Source: Enterobacter asburiae (GTDB lineage Bacteria; Pseudomonadota; Gammaproteobacteria; Enterobacterales; Enterobacteriaceae). From it: a stretch of DNA of 64,000 nucleotides. The position numbers and the translations under genes were made by a program. The notes beneath the pieces were generated by a model. The model did not search any database. It had not been told where the DNA came from and saw only the letters and a list, made by a program, of their open reading frames with translations. Within the stretch, counting starts at the first letter, position 1. Every line of letters starts with the position of its first letter. Shown here piece by piece: positions 35,659-45,034 of this stretch. The stretch spans positions 2,108,001 through 2,172,000 of the forward strand of contig NZ_CP102247.1 of assembly GCF_024599655.1 (NCBI RefSeq), given 5' to 3'.

Positions 35659-36208
35659 TGTAGTAATCTCAAACTTATAATGGGGGGTGGTTTGTTGACC
35701 TAATAATAGAGCCATAAATTCAGATGTGCAATAGCCAGGAATGTAAGGAATTCAAAAAATACTAAATAATGTCACTATTATTAATTACGCTAACTTAAAT
35801 TTCATCACCCGACAGTCTCGCCTGTTATCACGTAAACCTGCTTAACCCGGCCGATTGCATCTTTTTTTTGTGACATTTACCGCAGGAATTATAGTTGCGG
35901 CGGATAAATATCAGCCTTTTGTATTAGTTCCTACCCGTGATGTTAAGACTGAAATAGTTAATAAATGGTGAATTTTAATGAACGGTGATTCCACTATAAA
36001 AAGAAGTGTTATGTTTGGCTGAACATATAACATATTGACCTGGCTGAATGCGTTTACTTCATGTTTTAACGGATTATTTTCGCAAACAGTAGGCGCTGAA
36101 CTCCGCGCTGAACCGCTTCCTCTGTGCGCTGTATCGCTGATGACCTGACAAAATATGGTACAATGACTCATCGGGAATATTACACATTGATTGGGGTTTT
36201 TACGGCCA
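35659..36208. promoter_or_regulatory. hns-tdk divergent intergenic region
   Basis: 550 bases, AT-rich, with the hns leader on the left and the tdk promoter on the right. An extended -10 (TGG-TACAAT, 36156-36164) fits tdk. Open frames here are short and lack ribosome sites, and I see no convincing gene. A-tract-rich stretches are consistent with H-NS binding to its own promoter. Confidence 0.5.
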
Positions 36209-36823
36209 ATGGCACAACTTTATTTCTACTATTCGGCGATGAATGCCGGTAAATCCACCGCGTTGCTGCAATCCTCGTACAATTACCAGGAGCGCGGGAT
36301 GCGTAGCCTTGTTTATACGGCTGAAATTGACGATCGCTTTGGCGCAGGAAAGGTGAGCTCCAGAATAGGGCTCTCGTCGCCTGCCAGGCTGTTTAACCCG
36401 AAAACCGATCTGTTTGAAGACATTCGCACAGAACATGCTGCTCAGCCCATTCACTGCGTCCTGGTCGATGAGAGCCAGTTTCTGACGCGTGAACAGGTTC
36501 ACGCCCTTTCTGAAGTGGTTGATGAGCTCGATATCCCGGTGCTTTGTTATGGACTGCGCACGGATTTCCGCGGTGAGCTCTTTGCCGGGAGTCAGTATTT
36601 GCTTGCCTGGTCGGATAAACTCGTCGAACTGAAAACGATCTGCTTCTGCGGTCGCAAAGCCAGTATGGTGCTTCGTCTCGACCAGGCCGGAAAACCTTAT
36701 GCAGATGGTGAGCAGGTGGTGATAGGCGGTAATGAACGCTATGTATCGGTATGTCGTAAGCATTATAAAGAAGCGCTGTCTGTAGGCTCGCTGACGGCGA
36801 TTCAGCACGACAACAGGAAATAA
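36209..36823 (+). CDS. tdk: Thymidine kinase
   Basis: Salvage enzyme phosphorylating thymidine and deoxyuridine with ATP, 204 residues of the type II fold. P-loop MNAGKSTALLQS at about residue 11, Walker B-like CVLVDESQFL, lasso/zinc region FCGRKASMVLRL and CRKHYKEAL with four-cysteine zinc ligands. Start at 36209 (MAQLYFYYSAMNAG) matches E. coli; an ATG six codons upstream adds MGFLRP and is rejected. Convergent with adhE over a shared terminator. Confidence 0.96.
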   Translation: MAQLYFYYSAMNAGKSTALLQSSYNYQERGMRSLVYTAEIDDRFGAGKVSSRIGLSSPARLFNPKTDLFEDIRTEHAAQPIHCVLVDESQFLTREQVHALSEVVDELDIPVLCYGLRTDFRGELFAGSQYLLAWSDKLVELKTICFCGRKASMVLRLDQAGKPYADGEQVVIGGNERYVSVCRKHYKEALSVGSLTAIQHDNRK

Positions 36824-36845
36824 GGTTAGCCTTATTATTAAGACA

Positions 36846-36875
36846 TAAAAAAACCCGCCATAAAGGCGGGTTTTT
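36846..36875. terminator. Bidirectional terminator between tdk and adhE
   Basis: ACCCGCC-ATAAA-GGCGGGT flanked by an A run on the left and T run on the right, so it serves tdk (plus) and adhE (minus). Confidence 0.92.
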
Positions 36876-36888
36876 CATTTGCTGTCAG

Positions 36889-39567
36889 TTAAGCGCTTTT
36901 CTTTGCTTTCTTGTCAGCTTTGATGACAGGAACTTCTGTTTTCACAGCGGCAACGTCATTTTCTTTGAACTCACGACCGTAGAAGGTATCCAGCAGAATC
37001 TGTTTCAGCTCGGAGATCAGTGGGTAGCGCGGGTTAGCACCAGTACACTGGTCATCGAATGCATCTTCAGACAGCTTGTCTACGTGAGCGAGGAAGTCAG
37101 CTTCCTGAACGCCTGCTTCACGGATAGATTTAGGAATACCCAGTTCAGCTTTCAGGCTTTCCAGCCATGCCAGCAGTTTCTCAATCTTCGCAGCAGTACG
37201 GTCGCCCGGTGCGCTCAGACCAAGGTGGTCTGCGATTTCAGCATAACGACGACGCGCTTGCGGACGGTCGTACTGGCTGAAAGCAGTCTGCTTGGTTGGG
37301 TTGTCGTTAGCGTTATAACGGATAACGTTGCTGATCAACAGGGCGTTCGCCAGACCGTGAGGAATGTGGAACTGAGAACCCAGCTTGTGCGCCATAGAGT
37401 GGCAAACACCCAGGAAGGCGTTCGCAAACGCGATACCAGCGATGGTTGCTGCACTATGAACGCGTTCACGCGCTACAGGGTTTTTAGACCCTTCGTTATA
37501 GGACGCTGGCAGGTTTTCTTTCAGCAGTTTCAGCGCCTGCAGGGCCTGACCGTCAGAGAACTCAGACGCCAGAACAGAAACGTAAGCTTCCAGGGCGTGA
37601 GTTACCGCATCCAGACCACCGAACGCACACAGTGACTTCGGCATTTCCATGACCAGGTTCGCATCAACGATGGCCATGTCTGGGGTCAGTGCATAGTCAG
37701 CCAGTGGGTATTTCTGACCTGTTGCATCGTCTGTTACAACCGCGAATGGGGTCACTTCTGAACCGGTACCGGAAGTGGTGGTTACCGCGATCATTTTCGC
37801 TTTTACGCCCATTTTCGGGAACTTGTAGATACGTTTACGGATGTCCATAAAGCGCAGCGCCAGTTCTTCGAAGTGGGTTTCAGGATGCTCGTACATGACC
37901 CACATGATTTTCGCGGCGTCCATTGGGGAACCACCACCCAGTGCGATAATCACATCTGGTTTGAAGGAGTTAGCCAGCTCAGCACCTTTACGCACAACGC
38001 TCAGGGTAGGGTCAGCTTCAACTTCAAAGAACACTTCAGTCTCAACGCCAGCCGCTTTCAGCACAGAGGTGATCTGGTCAGCGTAGCCGTTGTTGAACAG
38101 GAAACGGTCAGTCACGATGAGCGCACGTTTGTGGCCATCAGTAATCACTTCATCCAGCGCGATTGGCAGTGAGCCACGGCGGAAGTAGATAGATTTCGGA
38201 AGTTTGTGCCACAACATGTTTTCAGCTCGCTTAGCAACGGTTTTCTTGTTGATCAGGTGTTTTGGACCAACGTTTTCAGAGATGGAGTTACCACCCCAGG
38301 AACCACAACCCAGAGTCAGGGAAGGTGCGAGTTTAAAGTTGTACAGGTCACCGATACCACCCTGAGAAGCAGGGGTGTTAATCAGGATACGTGCAGTTTT
38401 CATCATCTGACCGAAGTGAGCAACACGTTCTGGCTGGTTATCCTGGTCGGTGTACAGACAAGACGTGTGACCGATACCGCCCATGGCAACCAGCTTCTCG
38501 GCTTTCTCTACCGCGTCTTCGAAATCTTTCGCACGGTACATTGCAAGCGTTGGAGACAGTTTTTCGTGTGCAAACGGCTCGCTTTCGTCGACAACTTTCA
38601 CTTCACCGATCAGGATTTTGGTTGTTGCCGGAACGGTAAAGCCTGCGAGTTCAGCAATTTTGTACGCTGGCTGACCCACGATAGCGGCGTTCAGCGCGCC
38701 ATTTTTCAGGATGATGTCCTGAACGGCTTTCAGCTCTTTGCCCTGCAGCAGGTAGCCGCCGTGGCTGGCGAAACGTTCGCGAACGGCGTCGTACACGGAA
38801 TCGACAACAACAACAGACTGTTCAGATGCACAGATCACGCCGTTATCGAAGGTTTTAGACATCAGTACAGACGCAACGGCACGTTTGATGTCAGCGGTTT
38901 CGTCGATAACAACTGGGGTGTTACCGGCGCCAACACCGATGGCAGGTTTACCGGAGCTGTATGCGGCTTTAACCATGCCAGGACCACCGGTCGCCAGGAT
39001 CAGGTTAATGTCCGGGTGATGCATCAGGGCATTGGAGAGCTCAACGGAAGGTTGGTCGATCCAGCCAATCAGATCTTTTGGTGCGCCAGCAGCGATCGCC
39101 GCCTGCAGGACGATATCCGCAGCTTTGTTAGTCGCGTCTTTCGCACGTGGGTGTGGAGAGAAGATGATTGCGTTACGGGTCTTCAGGCTAATCAGTGATT
39201 TGAAGATAGCAGTAGACGTTGGGTTAGTTGTCGGAACAATACCGCAGATGATGCCGATAGGTTCAGCGATGGTGATGGTACCGAAGGTGTCGTCTTCGGA
39301 CAGCACGCCACAGGTTTTCTCATCTTTATAGGCGTTGTAGATATACTCGGAAGCAAAGTGGTTTTTGATCACTTTATCTTCCACGATACCCATGCCGGAT
39401 TCGGCAACGGCCATTTTAGCGAGAGGGATTCGAGCATCTGCAGCAGCCAGTGCGGCCGCGCGGAAGATTTTATCAACCTGTTCTTGGGTGAAATTGGCAT
39501 ATTCACGCTGGGCTTTTTTAACGCGCTCGACGAGTGCGTTCAGTTCAGCGATATTAGTAACAGCCAT
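36889..39567 (-). CDS. adhE: Bifunctional acetaldehyde-CoA/alcohol dehydrogenase AdhE
   Basis: Fermentative enzyme converting acetyl-CoA to ethanol in two NADH steps and forming long spirosomes; 892 residues. N-terminal aldehyde dehydrogenase domain (1 to about 440) with catalytic Cys in GVICASEQSVV; C-terminal iron-dependent alcohol dehydrogenase (about 450-870) with GGGSPMDAAK, the metal ligands around DANLVMEMP, HALEAYVS, GVCHSMAHKLG and H in FHIPHG. C-terminal tail is Lys-rich (KKAKKSA). AGGAGAG precedes ATG. Regulated in E. coli by Cra, Fis, Fnr-linked redox and RNase III; the leader here is also long. Confidence 0.98.
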   Translation of the reverse strand: MAVTNIAELNALVERVKKAQREYANFTQEQVDKIFRAAALAAADARIPLAKMAVAESGMGIVEDKVIKNHFASEYIYNAYKDEKTCGVLSEDDTFGTITIAEPIGIICGIVPTTNPTSTAIFKSLISLKTRNAIIFSPHPRAKDATNKAADIVLQAAIAAGAPKDLIGWIDQPSVELSNALMHHPDINLILATGGPGMVKAAYSSGKPAIGVGAGNTPVVIDETADIKRAVASVLMSKTFDNGVICASEQSVVVVDSVYDAVRERFASHGGYLLQGKELKAVQDIILKNGALNAAIVGQPAYKIAELAGFTVPATTKILIGEVKVVDESEPFAHEKLSPTLAMYRAKDFEDAVEKAEKLVAMGGIGHTSCLYTDQDNQPERVAHFGQMMKTARILINTPASQGGIGDLYNFKLAPSLTLGCGSWGGNSISENVGPKHLINKKTVAKRAENMLWHKLPKSIYFRRGSLPIALDEVITDGHKRALIVTDRFLFNNGYADQITSVLKAAGVETEVFFEVEADPTLSVVRKGAELANSFKPDVIIALGGGSPMDAAKIMWVMYEHPETHFEELALRFMDIRKRIYKFPKMGVKAKMIAVTTTSGTGSEVTPFAVVTDDATGQKYPLADYALTPDMAIVDANLVMEMPKSLCAFGGLDAVTHALEAYVSVLASEFSDGQALQALKLLKENLPASYNEGSKNPVARERVHSAATIAGIAFANAFLGVCHSMAHKLGSQFHIPHGLANALLISNVIRYNANDNPTKQTAFSQYDRPQARRRYAEIADHLGLSAPGDRTAAKIEKLLAWLESLKAELGIPKSIREAGVQEADFLAHVDKLSEDAFDDQCTGANPRYPLISELKQILLDTFYGREFKENDVAAVKTEVPVIKADKKAKKSA

Positions 39568-40045
39568 AATGCTCTCCTGATAATGTTTAAACTCTTTTAG
39601 TAAACCAGCGCTCGATACGTCACACAGTATAGACAGAGCCGATACGACTTGCGTAACACAAAGTAAAACAAAGAGTTACTTTCTGCGTCAGCACACTAAT
39701 TTACTAAAAGAGCCTTACCTTAGCATCATCCCTTTTTGTCAGGCGATCTCCCTGGGGGCGTAACCAAGATTACTCACTTCTGAGTACGGAAATCATGATC
39801 TGCGTCAATTTTCCCCCAAGCTGATACCTTTCAGCAGGGTTATTTCGTTGAGATTTTTCCAGTGTTAAATAATTACGTAAGTATTGGAAGTGGCGCTATC
39901 ATTGATTATACATATGTTTAACATCCTGAAATGATAACGTTTTGCCACAGATTTCGAGTGAAGTGTGCTAATAAAAAGGGTATCTTCAGCGCGATTTCTC
40001 ACGACAAATTGTCAGTCCCGGGCATGTGTATAAGCGGAGCAAAAC
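39568..40045 (-). promoter_or_regulatory. adhE promoter and long leader
   Basis: 478 bases without a gene. A Cra-like operator GCTGA-TACCTT-TCAGC lies at 39820-39835 (minus strand GCTGAAAGGTATCAGC, very close to the E. coli adhE Cra site as I remember it). A weak FNR-like ATGAT-CTGC-GTCAA is at 39795-39808 and a perfect palindrome TACTCA-CTTC-TGAGTA at 39771-39786. CTCTTTTAGTAAA (39592-39604) and TTTACTAAAAGAG (39700-39712) form an inverted repeat in the transcribed leader. Confidence 0.6.
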
Positions 40046-40693
40046 GTGATCCAAACGCTCTTTGATTTTCCAACGTATTTTAAATTTTTTATTGGTTTGT
40101 TTGCCCTGGTCAACCCGGTGGGGATCATTCCTGTCTTCATTAGTATGACGAGTTACCAGACGGCGGCGGCCAGGAATAAGACCAACCTCACCGCTAACCT
40201 GTCAGTGGCTATCATATTGCTCACCTCCCTTTTTCTGGGTGACGCCATTCTCCAGCTCTTCGGGATTTCGATCGACTCTTTCCGCATTGCGGGTGGGATC
40301 CTGGTCGTGACCATCGCCATGTCCATGATCAGCGGTAAGCTGGGCGAGGATAAACAGAACAAGCAGGAGAAGTCAGAAACCGCCATCCGCGAAAGTATTG
40401 GCGTGGTGCCGCTGGCCTTGCCGCTCATGGCCGGCCCCGGTGCCATCAGTTCAACTATTGTCTGGGGCACGCGTTACCATAGCCTGATGCACCTGATTGG
40501 TTTTTCCGTCGCCATTGCGCTTTTCGCGCTCTGCTGTTGGGGCGTATTCCGCATGGCACCTTGGCTGGTGCGCCTGCTGGGGCAGACGGGCATTAACGTC
40601 ATAACGCGTATCATGGGCCTGCTGTTGATGGCGTTAGGGATTGAATTCATCGTGACGGGTATTAAAAGCATTTTCCCCGGTTTGCTACACTGA
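40046..40693 (+). CDS. ychE: MarC-family membrane protein YchE
   Basis: Inner-membrane protein of the MarC/UPF0056 family, 215 residues and six hydrophobic segments; family function unknown (not a proven drug transporter). LFALVNPVGIIPVFISMT at the N-terminus and the second-repeat PLALPLMAGPGAIS signature are typical. Same length and place, between adhE and oppA, as in E. coli. Terminator follows. Confidence 0.93.
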   Translation: MIQTLFDFPTYFKFFIGLFALVNPVGIIPVFISMTSYQTAAARNKTNLTANLSVAIILLTSLFLGDAILQLFGISIDSFRIAGGILVVTIAMSMISGKLGEDKQNKQEKSETAIRESIGVVPLALPLMAGPGAISSTIVWGTRYHSLMHLIGFSVAIALFALCCWGVFRMAPWLVRLLGQTGINVITRIMGLLLMALGIEFIVTGIKSIFPGLLH

Positions 40694-40708
40694 TATTTCG
40701 TATGAAAG

Positions 40709-40733
40709 AACGGAGCGACGGCTCCGTTTTTTT
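40709..40733 (+). terminator. Terminator of ychE
   Basis: CGGAGC-GACG-GCTCCG followed by seven T residues, 17 bases after the ychE stop. Confidence 0.92.
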
Positions 40734-41463
40734 ACGTCATTATCAGTAAATCCTATAACTAAAGTTGAAATGCTCACATATCATAATAAATTCTACTAAT
40801 AATGTTCATTGCTTGTATTTCAACAAGTTATTAATTCCCCTAAAACCCGCCTGCGCAGAAAATCTGCGATCGCTCTGTTATTTTACTCACATGATACTCT
40901 TGGGCTTGCTGAGCGATAACCGAAATGATATTAGTAATTTCAACATTCCCCTAGATGAATGTGCTAAATAATAACCAGTTGTTAAATTTTTGTACAAAAT
41001 CATTCGAAGATAGCGCAGCGACGCGCTTATAGAGAAAAATTTCTCTATCTCGTTGAATATCATGTTTTTTATGTGGTGTTCGATGTCCGGCAGGGCTGCC
41101 CTCAACGATGCGGTACTCACCGTAAAAGAGAATTGCTTAACAAATTTGCAAAATGTATTGGCGCGCGTTTACGCCATTTGATACTTTCCGGCCTAATATT
41201 TTGCAGCATAAAACAAGCAGATGAGAATTATTTTCATATAGTTCTCTTCTCAGATATCCAGCGCAGGTCTCAAACAGGGGAGGCCTGTAAAGAATCGACG
41301 CAAGACGGCCATACGAGCGGTCAGTAATAAAAAAGTCGGTGATAGCAAGCAGTAAAAGAAGAACCTGACAGCAGCAAAAAAAACTCCTGCGCTGTACAGG
41401 CCCCAACAGGGGATTACACAGCTGGCGAAGGCCAGTCATTATAATGAGTGGAGTACCAACACA
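40734..41463 (+). promoter_or_regulatory. oppA: Long oppA upstream region and leader
   Basis: 730 bases with no convincing gene; open frames on both strands lack ribosome sites and family resemblance. Hairpins include ATAGAGAAA-AA-TTTCTCTAT (41029-41048), CCCC-AACA-GGGG (41401-41412) and CTGGC-GAAG-GCCAG (41422-41435), the last just before the ribosome site TGGAG (41449-41453). The CA-rich ACCAACACA directly before ATG resembles GcvB small-RNA targets; oppA is a known GcvB target in enterobacteria. Confidence 0.5.
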
Positions 41464-43095
41464 ATGTCCATCATCACAAAAAAAAATCTGGTAGCGGCGG
41501 GGATTTTAACTGCGCTAATCGCGGGCAACGCTGCAATGGCTGCGGACGTTCCTGCAGGTGTTCAACTGGCTGAGAAACAGACGCTGGTGCGTAACAACGG
41601 TGCGGAAGTTCAGTCTCTTGACCCGCACAAAATTGAAGGTGTTCCTGAGTCTAACGTTAACCGCGACCTGTTCGAAGGCCTGCTGGTGACAGACGTAGAC
41701 GGCCACCCGGCGCCGGGTGTTGCAGAAAAATGGGAAAACAAAGATTTCAAAGTCTGGACCTTCCATCTGCGTAAAGATGCGAAATGGTCCGACGGTACAC
41801 CGGTCACAGCCGAAGATTTCGTATATAGCTGGCAGCGTCTGGCAAACCCAAACACCGCCTCTCCGTATGCGAGCTACCTGCAATATGGCCACATCGCCAA
41901 TATTGATGACATCATCGCGGGCAAAAAGCCGATTACCGACCTGGGCGTAAAAGCGATCGATGCTAATACCTTTGAAGTGACGTTGAGCGAACCTGTTCCG
42001 TACTTCTATAAGCTCCTGGTTCACCCGTCCGTCTCCCCGGTACCAAAATCCGCCGTGGAAAAATTTGGTGAGAAATGGACGCAGCCTGCCAACATCGTAA
42101 CCAACGGTGCCTATAAGCTGAAAGACTGGGTGGTCAACGAACGTATGGTGCTTGACCGTAACCCGCAGTATTGGGATAACGCGAAAACCGTTATTGACCA
42201 GGTGACCTACCTGCCAATCTCTTCTGAAGTGACTGACGTTAACCGCTACCGCAGCGGTGAAATCGACATGACTTATAACAACATGCCGATTGAACTGTTC
42301 CAGAAACTGAAAAAAGAGATCCCTAAAGAAGTTCACGTCGATCCGTACCTGTGCACCTACTACTACGAAATCAACAACCAGAAAGCACCGTTCACCGACG
42401 TACGTGTCCGTACCGCGCTGAAGCTGGCACTGGATCGCGATATCATCGTGAACAAAGTGAAAAACCAGGGCGACCTGCCTGCGTACAGCTATACCCCTCC
42501 ATACACCGATGGCGCAAAACTGACCGAGCCAGACTGGTTCAAACAGACTCAGGAACAGCGTAACGCCGAAGCGAAGAAACTGCTGGCCGAAGCGGGCTAC
42601 ACCGCAGATAAGCCGCTGACCTTCAGCCTGCTGTACAACACCTCCGATCTGCACAAAAAACTGGCTATCGCCGTCGCCTCGATCTGGAAAAAGAACCTGG
42701 GCGCGAACGTGAAGCTGGAGAACCAGGAGTGGAAAACCTTCCTCGACAGCCGTCATCAGGGCACCTTTGATGTGGCACGTGCTGGCTGGTGTGCGGACTA
42801 TAACGAACCGACCTCCTTCCTGAACACCATGCTGAGCGACAGCTCGAACAACACCGCTCACTATAAGAGCCCGGCGTTCGACAAGCTGATTGGCGACACC
42901 CTGAAAACCACTGACGAAGCACAGCGTACAGAACTGTACTCTAAGGCCGAGCAGCAGCTGGATAAAGATTCCGCGATCGTTCCGGTTTACTACTACGTTA
43001 ACGCCCGTCTGGTGAAACCGTGGGTAGGTGGGTATACCGGTAAAGACCCGATGGATAATATCTACGTTAAAAACTTGTATATTATCAAGCATTAA
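41464..43095 (+). CDS. oppA: Periplasmic oligopeptide-binding protein OppA
   Basis: Binds di- to pentapeptides for import; 543 residues, as in E. coli. Sec signal peptide MSIITKKNLVAAGILTALIA... with cleavage after AMA (AMAADVPAG). Family 5 solute-binding features: LDPHKIEGVPESNVNRDLFEGL, ASPYASYLQYGHI, CADYNEPTSF. First gene of oppABCDF; a hairpin behind it probably gives the binding protein higher mRNA levels than the membrane subunits. Confidence 0.97.
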   Translation: MSIITKKNLVAAGILTALIAGNAAMAADVPAGVQLAEKQTLVRNNGAEVQSLDPHKIEGVPESNVNRDLFEGLLVTDVDGHPAPGVAEKWENKDFKVWTFHLRKDAKWSDGTPVTAEDFVYSWQRLANPNTASPYASYLQYGHIANIDDIIAGKKPITDLGVKAIDANTFEVTLSEPVPYFYKLLVHPSVSPVPKSAVEKFGEKWTQPANIVTNGAYKLKDWVVNERMVLDRNPQYWDNAKTVIDQVTYLPISSEVTDVNRYRSGEIDMTYNNMPIELFQKLKKEIPKEVHVDPYLCTYYYEINNQKAPFTDVRVRTALKLALDRDIIVNKVKNQGDLPAYSYTPPYTDGAKLTEPDWFKQTQEQRNAEAKKLLAEAGYTADKPLTFSLLYNTSDLHKKLAIAVASIWKKNLGANVKLENQEWKTFLDSRHQGTFDVARAGWCADYNEPTSFLNTMLSDSSNNTAHYKSPAFDKLIGDTLKTTDEAQRTELYSKAEQQLDKDSAIVPVYYYVNARLVKPWVGGYTGKDPMDNIYVKNLYIIKH

Positions 43096-43104
43096 TGGCA
43101 ATGA

Positions 43105-43128
43105 GTGGGGCGGGCGTGCTCGCCCCAC
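43105..43128 (+). other. Intercistronic hairpin between oppA and oppB
   Basis: GTGGGGCGGGC pairs with GCTCGCCCCAC (one G-T wobble), with no T tract after it. Such hairpins behind binding-protein genes usually protect the upstream mRNA or partly stop transcription. Confidence 0.7.
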
Positions 43129-43179
43129 GGTGTCTAACCAACGTCACATAATATAGGCACACGCCAGAAGGTACGGGCA

Positions 43180-44100
43180 ATGTTGAAATTTATCCTACGT
43201 CGCTGTCTTGAAGCGATTCCAACGCTATTTATTCTCATCACGATTTCCTTCTTCATGATGCGCCTTGCGCCGGGAAGTCCATTTACCGGTGAGCGTACGC
43301 TGCCGCCTGAAGTCATGGCGAATATCGAAGCGAAATACCACTTGAACGATCCTATCTCCACCCAGTACTTCAATTACCTGAAGCAACTGGCCCACGGCGA
43401 TTTTGGACCGTCATTTAAATATAAAGACTATTCCGTTAACGACCTGGTTGCGTCCAGCTTCCCGGTTTCGGCTAAGTTGGGTGCTGCGGCATTCATTCTG
43501 GCCATCGTTTTCGGCGTCACTGCAGGCGTTATCGCCGCGCTCAGACAAAATACCAAATGGGATTATGCCGTAATGGGGGTGGCAATGACCGGGGTAGTGA
43601 TACCCAGCTTCGTTGTCGCGCCATTACTGGTGATGATATTTGCCATCACGCTGAAGTGGCTGCCTGGCGGCGGCTGGAACGGCGGGGCATTGAAGTTCAT
43701 GATTTTGCCGATGGTGGCATTATCTCTGGCGTACATCGCCAGTATCGCGCGTATCACCCGTGGTTCAATGATCGAAGTGCTGCACTCGAACTTCATTCGT
43801 ACCGCGCGCGCTAAAGGGCTGCCGATGCGTCGGATTATCTTCCGCCACGCGCTCAAACCGGCGCTGTTGCCCGTGCTCTCCTACATGGGACCGGCATTCG
43901 TCGGGATCATCACCGGCTCTATGGTTATCGAAACAATCTACGGTCTGCCTGGCATTGGTCAGCTGTTCGTTAACGGCGCGCTCAACCGCGACTATTCGCT
44001 GGTTCTGAGCCTGACGATTCTCGTCGGTGCGCTGACCATTCTCTTTAACGCTATCGTCGATGTGCTGTATGCCGTCATCGACCCGAAAATTCGTTACTAA
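43180..44100 (+). CDS. oppB: Oligopeptide transporter permease OppB
   Basis: Inner-membrane permease, 306 residues with six helices, paired with OppC. N-terminal LKFILRRCLEAIPTLFILITISFFMM and the EAA loop EVLHSNFIRTARAKGLPMRRI that contacts the ATPases are evident. Same length as E. coli. ATG follows a purine-rich AGAAGG site; 84 bases from oppA including the hairpin. Confidence 0.96.
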   Translation: MLKFILRRCLEAIPTLFILITISFFMMRLAPGSPFTGERTLPPEVMANIEAKYHLNDPISTQYFNYLKQLAHGDFGPSFKYKDYSVNDLVASSFPVSAKLGAAAFILAIVFGVTAGVIAALRQNTKWDYAVMGVAMTGVVIPSFVVAPLLVMIFAITLKWLPGGGWNGGALKFMILPMVALSLAYIASIARITRGSMIEVLHSNFIRTARAKGLPMRRIIFRHALKPALLPVLSYMGPAFVGIITGSMVIETIYGLPGIGQLFVNGALNRDYSLVLSLTILVGALTILFNAIVDVLYAVIDPKIRY

Positions 44101-44114
44101 CGCTGGAGCACGCC

Positions 44115-45023
44115 ATGATGTTGAGTAAGAAAAACAGCGAGGCGCTGGAAAACTTCAGTGAAAAACTGGAAGTAGAAGGTCGTAGCCTCTGGCAGGACGC
44201 GCGCCGTCGCTTTATGCACAACCGTGCAGCGGTTGCCAGTCTGGTTGTTCTGGTGATCATCGCGCTGTTTGTGACCCTGGCGCCGATGCTGTCGCAATTT
44301 ACCTATTTCGACACCGACTGGGGCATGATGTCCAGCGCGCCGGATATGGAATCAGGGCACTATTTCGGCACGGACTCCTCGGGACGCGACCTGCTGGTGC
44401 GTGTCGCTATCGGTGGCCGTATCTCGCTGATGGTCGGTATTGCTGCCGCGCTGGTGGCGGTGATCGTGGGTACGCTCTACGGCTCACTTTCCGGCTATCT
44501 CGGCGGCAAAATAGACTCGGTAATGATGCGTCTGCTGGAAATCCTGAACTCCTTCCCGTTCATGTTCTTCGTCATCCTGCTGGTGACCTTCTTCGGTCAG
44601 AACATCCTGCTGATCTTCGTGGCCATCGGGATGGTGTCCTGGCTGGATATGGCGCGTATCGTTCGCGGCCAGACGCTGAGCCTCAAACGCAAAGAGTTTA
44701 TCGAAGCCGCGCAGGTAGGCGGTGTATCTACCGGGAATATCGTGGTTCGCCATATCGTTCCTAACGTGCTGGGCGTGGTGGTGGTCTATGCCTCACTGCT
44801 GGTGCCAAGCATGATCCTGTTTGAATCTTTCCTGAGCTTCCTGGGTCTGGGTACACAAGAGCCACTGAGCAGCTGGGGCGCGCTGCTGAGCGATGGCGCA
44901 AACTCGATGGAAGTTTCACCGTGGCTGCTGCTTTATCCGGCGGGTTTCCTGGTCGTCACCCTGTTTTGTTTTAACTTTATCGGCGATGGCCTGCGTGATG
45001 CCCTCGACCCGAAAGACCGTTAA
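44115..45023 (+). CDS. oppC: Oligopeptide transporter permease OppC
   Basis: Second permease of the importer, 302 residues, with the OppC N-terminal extension (FSEKLEVEGRSLWQDARRRF), a first helix, then five further helices. EAA loop: FIEAAQVGGVSTGNIVVRHI. Starts 14 bases after oppB with GGAG upstream. Forms the translocation path with OppB. Confidence 0.96.
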   Translation: MMLSKKNSEALENFSEKLEVEGRSLWQDARRRFMHNRAAVASLVVLVIIALFVTLAPMLSQFTYFDTDWGMMSSAPDMESGHYFGTDSSGRDLLVRVAIGGRISLMVGIAAALVAVIVGTLYGSLSGYLGGKIDSVMMRLLEILNSFPFMFFVILLVTFFGQNILLIFVAIGMVSWLDMARIVRGQTLSLKRKEFIEAAQVGGVSTGNIVVRHIVPNVLGVVVVYASLLVPSMILFESFLSFLGLGTQEPLSSWGALLSDGANSMEVSPWLLLYPAGFLVVTLFCFNFIGDGLRDALDPKDR

Positions 45024-45034
45024 GGAGCGCCGTC

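Noticed and set aside
35911..36171. 86-codon minus-strand open frame in the hns-tdk region
   Set aside because: No ribosome site, no protein-like pattern, and it lies across the tdk promoter.
38206..39198. 330-codon plus-strand open frame opposite adhE
   Set aside because: Antisense shadow of adhE.
40887..41327. Short open frames on both strands in the oppA upstream region
   Set aside because: No ribosome sites or family resemblance; they overlap hairpins of the leader.
41515..43128. 537-codon open frame on the minus strand across oppA
   Set aside because: It is antisense to a fully recognisable oppA, has no domain resemblance, and such frames are common opposite GC-rich coding sequence.
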